A DNA stretch of 64,000 nt, from assembly GCA_948567375.1 (NCBI GenBank), contig OX419760.1:17794001-17858000 (forward strand). Reading direction: 5' to 3'. The stretch is from Lunularia cruciata. Taxonomy: Eukaryota; Streptophyta; Marchantiopsida; Lunulariales; Lunulariaceae. Made by a program: the position numbers and the translations under genes. The notes under the pieces were generated by a model that had not been told where the DNA came from, ran no database searches, and was given only the letters and a program-made list of their open reading frames with translations. Shown in pieces: positions 42,690-53,667 of this stretch (position 1 is the first letter of the stretch; each line of letters opens with the position of its first letter).

Positions 42690-44250
42690 ACTCCTGGATG
42701 GCCGTCTGTGCATTCTGGATGTGAGAAAGAAGCTCCCATGTGGCATCATGAAGAGGATAACCTTTCCAAAGGACCTTGTACTCTATATGTTGTCGATGGT
42801 CTTAGTGAACATGGCAATACGCGATGATACAATCAATTTTGTACTCATGATCATTGATAGATACAAGAAGAGGAGGAGGTTGGACTCAAGAGGAAAAGGA
42901 AGAGTAGTTAGGAACAAAGGCTTTCAACTTGGAAACATGAAAGATAGGATGGATACGCATATGACAAAGCAAGGCAAGTCGATAAGCAACAAGAGAGACA
43001 GTTTGGATGACATCAATGGGTCCTATCCAATTAGGGGCAAGTTTACTAACTTAGGTATCAAGTGGGAGAGGGAGGTTACTAGAGGATATCATACCTTTAT
43101 CACTGACTTCAAAGGTGAGGTCATGACAATGGTAGTCCGCATATTTTTTAACAATTTTGAGCAACAAGGAGGTGAGATTTGGCTTGTTGGAGAGATTGGG
43201 ATATATTAGTCAAGAATGTTGAAGTATGAGGAACCTAAGATGGAGAGGGAGCAAGAAGAGAATCTAGAACAAGTGGATCTTGGCCAAAATTGAGAAAGAA
43301 AGGAGAAAATCTGGTGCTTGCCTATTTGGAATTGTTGTAGGCAAATTCTACAACTACAAGACATTCATCCAAATTGGTATGGTGGACATTGACAAAGGCA
43401 CGTAGCATATCTTCTAATGTATAATTTTCACATTTTGTTTGTCCATCATTTTGAAGATGATAGGTTGTGGACAAAGCAAGCTTGGTGCCAAGTATCTGGA
43501 AGAGTGCTTGCCAAAACTTCTTGGTAAATCAAGGATTGCAGTTGGAGATGAGTACAAGTGGCATCCCATGATGCTTGAAGAGATTGTCAAAGTAGATTTG
43601 TGCTAAGGTTGGAGCATCTATGGTATCAAAGGTTGGTGCCAAGTGGATTTGATTACTAAGCTTATCCACAAACACCACAATTGTTGTGTGTCCTTGCTTT
43701 GTCTTGGGTAAGGATGTGATGAGATCCAAGCTCACATGTTCCCATCAAGCGGATGGAATGGCGAATGGTTGAAGGAGTCCACTTGGCTTTTGGTTGCTGG
43801 CCTTGTTACGTTGGTACATAATCGGACAAATTTTTGAACATCTTGCGTCATGTTGGGCTACCATTATTGGCGTTGGAGGGTACTCAAGATCTTATCCACA
43901 CCCATGTGACCAACTATAGGTAATTCATGGGCTTCTTGAAGGCACACACGTCAAAGATCACCTTTGGCTAGAACATAGATCTGGTCTTCATGGAATAGGA
44001 GGCCTTCCTTGAAGGAGAAGGTGTTGTACTCCTTGTCGCATGTTGTAAGGCAACCATGTACCATTTGGAAGAAGAGATCTTACTGTAGAGTTGATTGATA
44101 CTCATTTTGGACCTTGGAGTCAAGTGACACCGTTGTAATTGCCGCTATGATGAGAAGAAGATACTTCAAATCAGGTTGTCATGAGAAAGCATTAGGGAGG
44201 ACATGGAACCAACTTGGTTCCAAGTTTGATGTTAAACAAATAGAGCTGTT
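42690..44250 (-). pseudogene. pol: Integrase and chromodomain of D3
   Basis: The chromodomain reads HEYKIDCII ... HIEYKVLWKGYPLHDATWE at about 42700-42850. The integrase core is at 43735-43529: MSLDLITSLPKTKQGH gives the first Asp, and ISNCNP stands where ISDRDP is expected, so the second catalytic Asp is Asn. The zinc-binding part lies toward 43950. Confidence 0.85.
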
Positions 44251-44667
44251 CATCTTATTGATGATGTCTACACTTCATGTGTTCCAAGTGTAAGGTCTAC
44301 AACAATGGTTTGTGATCAATTTGCATGATCACTTGTTTCTCCAAGAGGTAATGCCTCCATACCTTGGTGGCATATACCATTGCAAGTTTTTCTTGATCTT
44401 GAGTAGAGTAGTTTCTTTCAGCCATATTGAGTTGGTGTGACACAAAGGCAATGGGATGTAATCTATTGTTGCAACATGGATCCAAGTGCAAAGTTAGATG
44501 CATCAAAGTCAACCACATAGGGTAGTTGAGGATCATATGGTTGAAGAATGGGCCTTGAAGACACTATATGTTTCAACTTTTGGAATGCTTCTTTGTGCTT
44601 TGTGGTCCATTGGAAGCTCAAGTCCTTCCCCAAGAGGTCAGTCAGTGGTGCAATCACATGAGCATAA
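44251..44667 (-). pseudogene. pol: RNase H of D3
   Basis: 44657-44463 gives SSRPILQPYDPQLPYVVDFD and ASNFALGSMLQQ. 44536-44297 gives LHPIAFVSHQLNMAERNYST, QDQEKLAMVYATKVWRHYLL and MQIDHKPLL. The two pieces are in different frames. Confidence 0.88.
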
Positions 44668-45560
44668 TAATGGATGAACCACGGTATAAACTTGCTAGTC
44701 CATTAAATGCCCATACTTTTGTAGCATCCTTTGGAGTAGGCCAATCAATAATGATTTTTTCCTCTTCCATCTTGATCCCTTCTAATGAGATCTTGTGCCC
44801 CAAGAGGGTAACTTCCTTTTGCCAAAAGGCACACTTTGATATCTTGCAATAAAATTTCCATTGTCATAGTCATCTTAGGACTTCTTGTACGTGATTCACG
44901 TGTTTTATCTTTGTCTTGCTATAGATTAAGATATCATCCAAGAACACCACCATGTATTGATCCAATAATCCATCCAACACCCAATGCATTTGATCCATGA
45001 AGACTATTGGAGCATTAGTGGGCCTGAAAGGTAGAACTCTCCACTCAAAATGCCCATACCTTGTGCAAAAGGCCATCTTTTGCACATCCTCCCTATCAAT
45101 GGGATTTTCCAATAGTCGCTGCAAAGATCCAGCTTGGAAAAGTATCGTGCTCCATTCAATTGATCAAGCAAGTCATCAATCCAAGCAAGAGATATGCATT
45201 CTTCATTGTTTGCTTATTGAGCCCACAATAATCAATATAGAAACAAAGGCCTCCATCTTTCTTTGGAACAAATAGTACTAGTGTTCCCCAAGGAGAGGTA
45301 CTATGTCATATGAAGTCCTTCTCCAACAACTTTGTAACTATTGTTTGCAACTCCTCCAACTCCTTTGGTGAGAGCCGTCTACTCATTAGAGTACTCCTTG
45401 GCAATAACTCAATCTAGAAGGGTATACCACGATTGGAAGGTAATCCCTTTGGCAGATCATCTGGAAACACATTTGCAAACTCTTGAACTATCTGATCAAC
45501 CATTGCTTGATGAGGCTCTTGGCTCTCCTCAGATTGTTCTTGTGTAATTGGCTTGATCTA
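44668..45560 (-). pseudogene. pol: Reverse transcriptase of D3
   Basis: 45124-44870 has KMAFCTRYGHFEWRVLPF, then the intact catalytic box FLDDILIYSKT. The N-terminal RT lies to 45500, where the finger region is recognisable on the minus strand. Confidence 0.87.
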
Positions 45561-45582
45561 CACCACAAAAACAAACTTATCT

Positions 45583-45757
45583 TCTTCCAAAGCTTGCTCT
45601 ATGGCTACTTCACTAACAAACTTCCCATTTAAGGACTCATCTCTCTTCAAAGCTTGCTCCATGGTTGCCTTCCTAGAAAACTTCCCATCTTGGTGCTCCT
45701 CTCTCTTCAAAGCATGCTCTATGGCTACCTTCTCGACAAACTTCCCATCTTGGGACT
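45583..45757 (-). repeat. Three 60-bp in-frame tandem repeats between protease and RT of D3
   Basis: agcttgctct, agcttgctcc and agcatgctct recur at 45591, 45651 and 45711, exactly 60 bp apart. In sense they encode about 20-residue repeats (DGKFVEKVAIEHALKRE, DGKFSRKATMEQALKRD, NGKFVSEVAIEQALEED) within an open frame (45791-45558). Confidence 0.88.
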
Positions 45758-45800
45758 GACTATTCTTAGGTGTCTTACTTGGAGGTGCCAAACAACCTAA

Positions 45801-46193
45801 TCAGAAATTCCTACCTTGGTGTTGTACTTGAATTTGTTGTCGGGTCCAATTAGATTGAACCTTATGATATTCAAGCCAAGGTAGTCCTAGAATGACATTA
45901 TAGTGTAAAGGTGCCACTACAAACCTCATACACTCCAAATATTCTTTCCCAATCTTAAAAGTAATAGGATGTGAGGTATGGAATACAAAACCCTTTCTAC
46001 CATCCACTATCATCAATCTACTTCCAATCATTGGCTTGATAGGAATACCCAATTCCTTTGCTACTTGCATAGACATGCAATTCTTTGAACTTCCAAAATC
46101 AACCAAAATACTATAACCTCGATTAGATATTGTACCTTGCAAGTGAAGCAAACTTGCAAAGGTTGAGCCTTCAATCCCATTGGAATTAATCAA
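45801..46193 (-). CDS. pol: Aspartic protease of D3
   Basis: 130 open codons. Active-site region YSILVDFGSSKNCMS reads DFGS where D-S/T-G is expected. The second hallmark VILGLPWLEYHKV is intact. Joined gag and RT sequence flank it. Confidence 0.82.
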   Translation of the reverse strand: MINSNGIEGSTFASLLHLQGTISNRGYSILVDFGSSKNCMSMQVAKELGIPIKPMIGSRLMIVDGRKGFVFHTSHPITFKIGKEYLECMRFVVAPLHYNVILGLPWLEYHKVQSNWTRQQIQVQHQGRNF

Positions 46194-48118
46194 GCTTTTA
46201 GTAGGCGGCTCAAAATCTCCTATTGGGATTTCTTGTTTCCTTGATCATTTTGTTCCACAAACTCCATCTGGGCAACTTGTTGAGGTCACTCATTCCTAAG
46301 TGGACATTCAGCAATGCAATGTCTAACTTGGCGACAATAAAAATAACCTCCATTTTGTTGCAATCATTCTCTATCCGCTGTACCAAGTGGTCTCCATTGG
46401 ATAGCATCAATCTCCATTGGTGTCGGTTCTTCCACTTGTGCATAGTGTATTGGTAAGCTTTGTGCAGGTCGAGGTTGAGACCAAGTTGTTGCAACCTATG
46501 AATCAAAGCGCTCAGCCAATTTCATGGCTTTTTCTACGTTTTGTGGGTCCCGCATAGTCACCTCCAATTTGGTTTGTGACTTCAATCCCCACACAAATCT
46601 ATCAAGAACTTCATCTTCTTGTATATTTGGAATTTGCATGATGATGTTCTAAAATTGTGTGATGTAGCTCCTTATTGAACCAATCTACTTCAACTCTACC
46701 AATTTATCTCGTGCAGCTTGGGTGACATGTATAGTTTGAAATCTCCCTAGTATTGTATCCTTGAATTCTACCCATGTCAAAATTGGTGCAACAATCTGTC
46801 ATTTAGCTTACTCCACTTGGAATTGCCGCCAAAGTTTTTCCACACCATCCAATTGGCTAGAAGCCAAGAGAATTTATTTCTGTTTATCTTGAAGATTGGT
46901 GGCTTCAAAGTAACGTTTGCAGTCAAACACAAAATTCTCCACTATGCTCAAAAGATTCTTGCCTTCAAACACCTTGGGTTTTGGAAATCAAATGCGATCT
47001 TCTCCATCTCAAACTGGTGCTCTCTCTATGTGTTCTTGTCGTTACTGGTCTCGTTCATCCAACAATCAAGTAAGGTGCTCAATTTGTTGCTACATTGCAA
47101 GGATAATGTCCAATATTGCCACCATAGCTACTTGTAATACTCCAAGGACAAGAGAAGAGAGAAAACACAATTTCACACTCAATCATTTGATGCCCCAAAG
47201 GAGCACCTTCTCTTTATTATATAGACAAAGAAGATCTCTTCCAAGGAAGCTCCACCATAGGATTAGGCACACAGATAGGTGATATGTCAAAAAGCTCCAC
47301 CCTTGGATTACCTACTTGGATGGGTGACATGTTGGTCTAGGTCCTATCTGGTTGGTCAAACAAACTTTGACCGGAGGAAATCTTTTAGGGAATCTTCCTG
47401 TAGGAATCTCAAAATCACATGGGTAAGGTACCATTGGAAAGCTCTTGACAAGAAAAACTAGGGAGGAGGGAAGGCCAACCTTTTTTCCATTGGGAAAGAG
47501 TTAATATATTTACGAGGCCTAATTCATCTGTTTAGGCCTCTGAAATTGCCTTCAAAGATTTCAGGCATATTTTGGTTCATACTCTATCAATAGAAATCCC
47601 TTTTTGGTGATACTTATTTCTAATCTGTTTAGTCTATCATGTGTAACATCATTCCAGATGTTACCAAACCAATTCTCACCTTTAAATCATATGTTAAGCT
47701 ATTGGTTTTAAGATTTTCAAGTCTATTTTGGTTTCTAATCTATTAGTAAAAGTACTCTTTTAGTGATACTTCTATCTGATCTATTTTGACCATCATGTAT
47801 AACATCATTCTAGATGTTACCAAACCAAATTTTATATCTAGATCATATGGCTAGCTCTTGGTATTACACTACTACTCTATCCCATTATTCCTAATTTATC
47901 TAATTGATTAACACATAGATGCATCACGTCCATCATTCTCCATAAGTTACAACAAGAAATATCAAGGTTCCTCAAACAACATGATCATATGCAGAATATC
48001 CTACCCAAAGCGCAAGGTGATGAATTGTATGAAACAATGCTTGGGTAATATCTAGACATGAAAATCCCAATGGCTTGGCGGAAGTGGATTCGATGGTCCA
48101 TAAATTCCATCCATCTCA
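46194..48118 (-). pseudogene. gag: Gag of D3, interrupted by E3
   Basis: The nucleocapsid region is near 46290-46350 (knuckle ligands CRQxxHCxxxC; the first cysteine is lost). Capsid-like sequence continues to 47127 and, after E3, from 47874. No long frame is left. Confidence 0.7.
47133..47868 (-). mobile_element. Solo LTR E3 in the D3 gag
   Basis: 736 bp, tgtaatactcc ... ggtattaca, with the perfect duplication ctact (47128-47132 and 47869-47873). D1 at 32460-32500 shows the uninterrupted site. Orientation is minus relative to the other E LTRs. Confidence 0.92.
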
Positions 48119-48123
48119 TTCAT

Positions 48124-48135
48124 GCTCTAATACCA
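48124..48135 (-). promoter_or_regulatory. Primer-binding site of D3, initiator tRNA-Met
   Basis: Minus strand tggtattagagc, one base from the LTR; the usual site is tggtatcagagc (one transition). Confidence 0.8.
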
Positions 48136-48136
48136 A

Positions 48137-48569
48137 TGTAAAAGACCAAGACCAAGACCAAGGAGAGAAATAGGAGAATGGAAGCTCACATTGGGACACT
48201 TGAATAAGTGAAAAATCCAAATGCCTACCATGAGCTTCGGCTCTTGTATTTATAAGGATCATACAAGGCTCTTGAGAAGCTTCTTAAGAAGCTTCCTTTA
48301 GCCACTTTCTTGGAGTCCAAGCCAAAGTTAAATGGGAAGCTTCTCAAGAAGCTTCCTTCTAGAAGTCGCTTACTTGGCATGCAAGCTAAGCTAGTTGGAA
48401 CCTTCTAGAAGCTTCCTTCTAGAAGCTACTTACTTGAGATGCAAGCTAAGCTAGTCAAGAAGCTTCCCAAGAAGCTTCCTAGATACTTCCAAAATATTCT
48501 AGGCTAATTTGTCTTATTTTTTACTTTGTTAGCCATATTAACTTTATTGCTAAACTCCATATTGTTACA
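48137..48569 (-). repeat. 5' LTR of D3 with heat-shock-element-like array
   Basis: 433 bp, tgtaaaagacc ... tgttaca. TATA (minus tataaata) is at 48247-48254. Upstream in sense, 48398-48415 reads GAAccTTCtaGAAgcTTC, four alternating units with exact 2-bp spacing. TTCtaGAA follows at 48417-48424. Confidence 0.9.
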
Positions 48570-48660
48570 AAAGAGAAGGTGCTCCCTTAGGACACCAAAG
48601 TTTAAGTGTGAAACAAGTTTTTTTTCTTATGTGTTTCTCTACTATCCTTAGAACATTATA
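48570..48660 (+). repeat. E4 LTR fragment, part right of D3
   Basis: Starts with the duplicated aaaga, then gaaggtgctccc..., and ends gaacattata, matching the E LTR end (acattaca). C6 DNMT sequence follows. Confidence 0.8.
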
Positions 48661-49290
48661 GAGAATCACCCATCAAAGGGACATTATCCAAAATGTAATC
48701 CAAAATGGATTGATGAACTTGGAGATGTTGTAATATACATAATATTTCCCAAAACACACCAAAATGTGGATCCTAAAGACCCAAACCTTGGCCAACATAT
48801 ATATGTCCATAACATGGCCATCCAAAAATCACCAAATGAATGGGACCGTGTCTCTCTAAATTGTGTGCTCATAACAAGGAAATATTTGATGGTATGATCT
48901 TCTGGTAATCCTTGACTGCTAACATTAGTAATAACTCAAGATATCAATAGGCCAAGTGTGTCACATGATGTAGAGAGACTTGCCTAGCAATCTCATCTCT
49001 GTCCACATACAAGTACCTATGTACATATATACCCACATGTATTACCACAATTATTCTAGTGCTAATCCTACCAAATAACTCCAATAAACATAGTCTCTCT
49101 ATTGGATACTCCAAGCAATGAGTGTGGTGTCCTAAGAGTTTAAGGTAATCAACTCTGAAGGCTCATCCTCACACTAGTCTTTGGTGGCACAAAGGCTCAC
49201 TCCAAGCCTGTTGTATTAGTTGATCCACATGTTGTTACAATGTCTCTTATGAACTCCACAATGGAACATCCAAGTTGGATAGAACAATCC
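48661..49290 (-). pseudogene. DNMT domain remnant of C6
   Basis: Motif I is still LELFGRIS (49070-49105). Motif IV reads GWPCYGH near 48807-48835, with the catalytic Cys present but the following Gln changed to Tyr. Motif VI reads LDNVPLMGDS at about 48661-48700. The part corresponding to motifs VIII-X of C1 is deleted. Frames are broken. Confidence 0.8.
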
Positions 49291-50270
49291 CACTCATACT
49301 CCAAATCAAAGAGATATCCTTTGGTACAAGAGTATCCTTTGCATAGATGTTCCGCTCCAATAAGTCACCAAGCCAAGTAACAAACCATTGAAAGCTAAAA
49401 TTGATGTTGCCATGGTCTTGGATTGTAGTGATCCAAGAATGCCACTACTGAAGCATTTTGGTAGGCAACATACCAGTCCCTCACCTAATTGCTAACCTAA
49501 TCTATAGGATGTTATCTCCTCCTAATAGTCAATACTAAAACCCATGGTGTATAATATTGTTTTCCCAACTAACACATCATATGACTCAACTATTGTCATA
49601 GTGGCTTGAGCTCTCACCATATAGCTATTAGTTGGATGACTAGGTTGAATTTGGACATTGAGCTCTCCACATGTGATATCTTGTGTAGAACCACCTCTTA
49701 GAGATGTATAGATATGAAATGGACACCTCTCCACATTGGTCAACCGTAACTCTAGACCAACAATTATAGCCTTTCTTAACATACAAGGTTGTGCACCAAA
49801 GTCTAGTAAGACCGTTGTGGTGTATAGACCTTCCCTAAAGGTCCCACTAAACAAAAACTCCCCCTTTGGTTATCCAATAAGACAAATCTATGTGTAAATT
49901 GTGCTTGCTCAAAGGCTGGTCTAGTTAGTAACTCCTCCAATCTAGCCATTGTTGCTTGCTATAAACCACTAGTCATTGAGTGGATCCCATGCTCCTCAAC
50001 CAAGTCAGCTCCACATCAACCACCTCTACTTTAGAAGTAAGAACCACATCATCCTTACTTTCACAAAATGTGGCAGCCACTTGAAACACTAGAGCCGGGT
50101 CAACTCCCAATATAAACATGTCACCGGTTGAGAACAAAGGACAATGCATAATCAATTGAGCAGGCCCCAACATTGAGCTAGACTCAAATAGTGTAGTAGC
50201 AAGTGGCTGACAAACATGTAGTCAATCATGATTCCCATCACCACCTACCACACTTGCACTAGGATTTCTA
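49291..50270 (-). pseudogene. pol: Protease of C6 and gag-protease junction
   Basis: 49854-49522 has VLLDFGAQPCML (DFGA for DSGA) and ESYDVLVGKTILYTMGFSID. 50173-49973 reads straight from gag-like LGPAQLIMHCPLFSTGDMF into FQVAATFCES, the protease-side sequence. This shows the ancestral element had gag and protease in one frame. Confidence 0.82.
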
Positions 50271-52371
50271 GGAGCCATGGATGTCATATGTTGTGCCTCA
50301 AAGAGTGTAAAAGATTGGGAAAGTCTAACCTGTCTACCAACCTTTCCTCTCTATAGGTCCAACTCCATTGATGCTCCTCTAGGCTTTGGAGCATGTACTG
50401 CACTCCTTGTCACTATGGAAAATGCATCTACTTTTATTGCTCTACACATGAAGTCCAAGATGTCTCTATCACCAATACATGAGGTGGAAGCCTCAACACC
50501 TCAACACAATTTGATCTCCACTGAGTGATGGCCATGCTAGCCAATAATCTCTACTCCAACTACTCAATTCAAGTAGCAAATGGCAGTTTGGAATTAAGAG
50601 TAGGTATGGCACCCCTACCAAGTGTAGATCCACCACCTCTACTACCTCATCCTCCATGACCTAGAGCTCCTCTACCACTTGTCATAGTAGCCCTACTGAC
50701 TAGGTGTAGGTCAAAGCATAGGTCACTAGTGTGACCAAATTTGTGGTAATGCTCACATTGTCTTTATGTTAGCTATGATGAACCAAAGGTATGAAGTCCA
50801 CTACCTTGAGTGCACTCTCTCATGTGGTGAAGTCCACCATAAGTCCAACAAGCAACACCACCACTCATTGGCTACTCTTAACCCAAAAATTAAAGTAAGG
50901 GTCTAGCTACACTAGGCCCTCCACTTGCTCCATAGGATTTGGGCTATCCACCTTGTCCTTGGAAATCAACATGGCATGTTGCACTCTTGCACTTTGGAAG
51001 AAGTAACATTTGTGGATGAGGTCTCCCTACCAAATCCAAATGTCACCACTCTCTCCTCCACTAAGAGAGTTGAGGTCATGTTGAGGTCAATATGCTTAGC
51101 TAAACCAAAGACCATTGCCAAAGTAGGCAAAGTAGCCTATAACAACATAGCATCACAGACTCTACATTGCAACTCTTTGTCTAGTATCCCATACCAAAAC
51201 TAGACTATTTGGGCCTTAACAACTCCTTGAGTAAAATTGATCAGCCATATCATGCAAGTGTATGCCTTGCATAGGCTCTCTCTAGCCTTCCATTGGAACT
51301 CCTACAAGCTTGTTAGTCCGCACTCCTTGGTAGTTCTGCCTCAAACACTAGAAGAACCCACCATGGAGTTAAACCCAAGTACTACACCACCTCTTGTAGT
51401 GGTACTTCCACTCATAGTAGCACCATCTCTAAGAGATCCACCAATGCTACTAGAGCTAGAACTCATGAGTATTGCCGATCTACCCTTAGAAATCAAGCTT
51501 GAAGTGATGGAGACATATTTTGGAGACCAATACTATCTCCATAGCTCAATCTCCTCCAAGTAAGCTCTCCTAAACTCATGATATTCATCCATCAACAAAT
51601 CCTTCAAGTGCTAAAACAACTCTTCTATGCCATGAAGGGTGTAAACAAAGTCCAGTTCTGCATTTGCTACAAATCACATCAACTATCAAAATCGTAGATA
51701 AATTCATCCAACTCAATGATACCCATCATAATAGAGTAATGCTTAGGGCATTTGGAGGCTCCACAAATCTTGTCAATGTCTCACAACAATTGTGTAGACA
51801 CCCCAAGTGCACTCTCAACTAAATCAACTCTTGTGTCAAACTCAAACTGAGAGTCAATCTCCTCCCTCATTGGGACATGAGAAATAGGTTAATATTGAAC
51901 ACCACTCCAAGTCAACCCATTATGTATTATAGTGCTATCTCTTTTGGAATCCCCAAAGAACTTTATTGTGACAAAGTAACCATAATTGCAAACCGCAATG
52001 GTAACCACCATATGTACCCACCAAGATTCACCACCAAGTGCCACCACCAAGTGCCGACACCAACCAAATGCCACCCACTAATATAGCTCTAACTACAACA
52101 AACATACTAGGAGAAAGAGTGACTTGTAACTTGCTATCACAACACTCATTCTCACGGTCTATAGGTCATCACTTCTTGCCTCATCAATGAGAAACATAGG
52201 TAGTCTGACTAGTCATCACTCTAGCCTCACTACCAAGACCACACCAGAGCACCAATGCTCTAAAGTCAGAGCACCTTACTCAAACATGGTACACAAACAA
52301 GAAGTAGAGAATGGATGGGATCCAATCACAAGAAATCAAAATGAAAACACTCCATCTCATAAATCAACATT
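50271..52371 (-). pseudogene. gag: Gag of C6
   Basis: Aligned to C1 gag along its length. The knuckle near 50700-50760 reads CEHYHKFGHTSDLC, with the second Cys changed to Tyr. The capsid-like part is near 51560-51880. Only short ORFs remain. Confidence 0.75.
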
Positions 52372-52391
52372 GGATTGATTCTATCACCATT

Positions 52392-53667
52392 TAGCAATTG
52401 ATATAATAAGAGTTATCTACTTCCTAAGCTACCAAGATCACCAAGAATGAGATCAAACTATCTCCCATACCCAAAGATACATGTGTATAGATATTAGTGG
52501 AACATTCACTAGGACAACAAGTGAAGGTGGACCAGTTTGCTAGGATACTAGTCTAACAACTAGAGGTTTGGGGTTCAAACCCTATTGCACACAATCTAGT
52601 AGGGTGGGTAAATTTTTCCAAATAATGAAAAAAAATTACTCTAAACTAGCTAGCCTCATGCTAGCAAGTTGGCTTGGTGGCCCTTCTAGGCCTTTGTAGC
52701 CCTATGCCTTGAAATGCAAAATGTGGCCTTTCTTCTTGCCACTTCAAACCCTCTCTAAATTTGGCCAAGCTTCTCCAACTCAAGCCAAAATTTGATATTA
52801 ATCTAACATAAAATCTAACATAAATCCCTAGAGTTGGTTGAAAACCAAATCCTTTGCTAAATCTCTACTCAAGCCAATTTGAAAAGATATGGATCTTCAA
52901 ACTCTAATTCATGGGAATGTGTTCACAACTCCACTTTCAATTTTACCTTTTGAGCTCAATTGCATCAAATTGGTCTTGCTTTCATAACTTGAGCTCAAAA
53001 TGAACACCACTACTTGAAATTGATTCTATTCTCAAGCAAATTTGGCTAGCACTTCCGCACACCATTTGCATCATTACCAAATCTGCATCAATTCAAAAGA
53101 GCTTTTGCACACAATCACTCTCAAGGAAAATTTGACCCATGATCAAGCTACCAACAATCAATAAGGCTTGGAAATACCACCAACACCCTCAATTCTTGCA
53201 CCCAATTTCCCCTTGACCTCATTTATTTGATGTAATCAATTTGTTCTCAACTCAAATCACACTCAATTAGATCAGTACTTGATTTGTCATTCAACAATCT
53301 ACCAACAACTAGGCAAGCTACACCCACGCTAGCTAAGAGACTCTAGGCGACACTCACCGGTCTTTGTACACCATAGCCAAGAACTTGAAGGCTAAACATC
53401 AGAGAAGTGAGCTCTTTGGAGTTGCACTATGAAAGTATACCCTTTGATCTTGACCTAGGTCTCTAACCCTAACAGTCTCTTTGACGGCACATCTCATGGT
53501 ACAAATAGTGAAAGTGATGGTGAGTATTTCCATATAGTAAATACCGGAAACATGACTTTTGACTATCAACAAGTAGTATATGTGTAACTGCTAAAATACC
53601 TCTAACTACCTTCATTACTACTTCAACGTCCAAGCAATCTAAGTGCAATGCTACAAATGGTGTGACA
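52392..53667 (-). repeat. 5' LTR of C6
   Basis: 1,276 bp, in sense tgtcacaccatttgtag ... ttgcta. The primer site tggtgatagaatc is at 52372-52389. It ends against integrase sequence of C4. Confidence 0.82.

Larger units (their letters stand above)
42239..48569 (-). mobile_element. Element D3: complete chromovirus inside an E LTR
   Basis: 6,331 bp with LTRs at 42239-42639 and 48137-48569. It is flanked by the perfect duplication aaaga (42234-42238 and 48570-48574). Internal order is gag (with a nested E solo LTR), protease, a repeat-bearing linker, RT, RNase H, integrase, chromodomain and polypurine tract. Net of E3 it is about 5.6 kb, normal for a plant chromovirus. The reading frame is broken in many places. 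Confidence 0.93.
35958..53667 (-). mobile_element. Element C6: second DNMT-bearing C element, heavily interrupted
   Basis: Sense order on the minus strand is 5' LTR (52392-53667), gag, protease, DNMT, RT, RNase H, integrase and probably the first 12 bp of the 3' LTR (aatggtgtgaca, 35958-35969). It is interrupted by a solo A LTR, a solo B LTR, and an A/E/D3 cluster. The flank of D3/E4 at 48661 continues C sequence, so both halves belong to one element. About 1.3 kb (C1 25155-26466) is missing between them. Confidence 0.78.

Noticed and set aside
42721-43209. 162-codon plus-strand ORF in D3
   Set aside because: It is antisense to the D3 chromodomain and integrase and has no recognisable domain.
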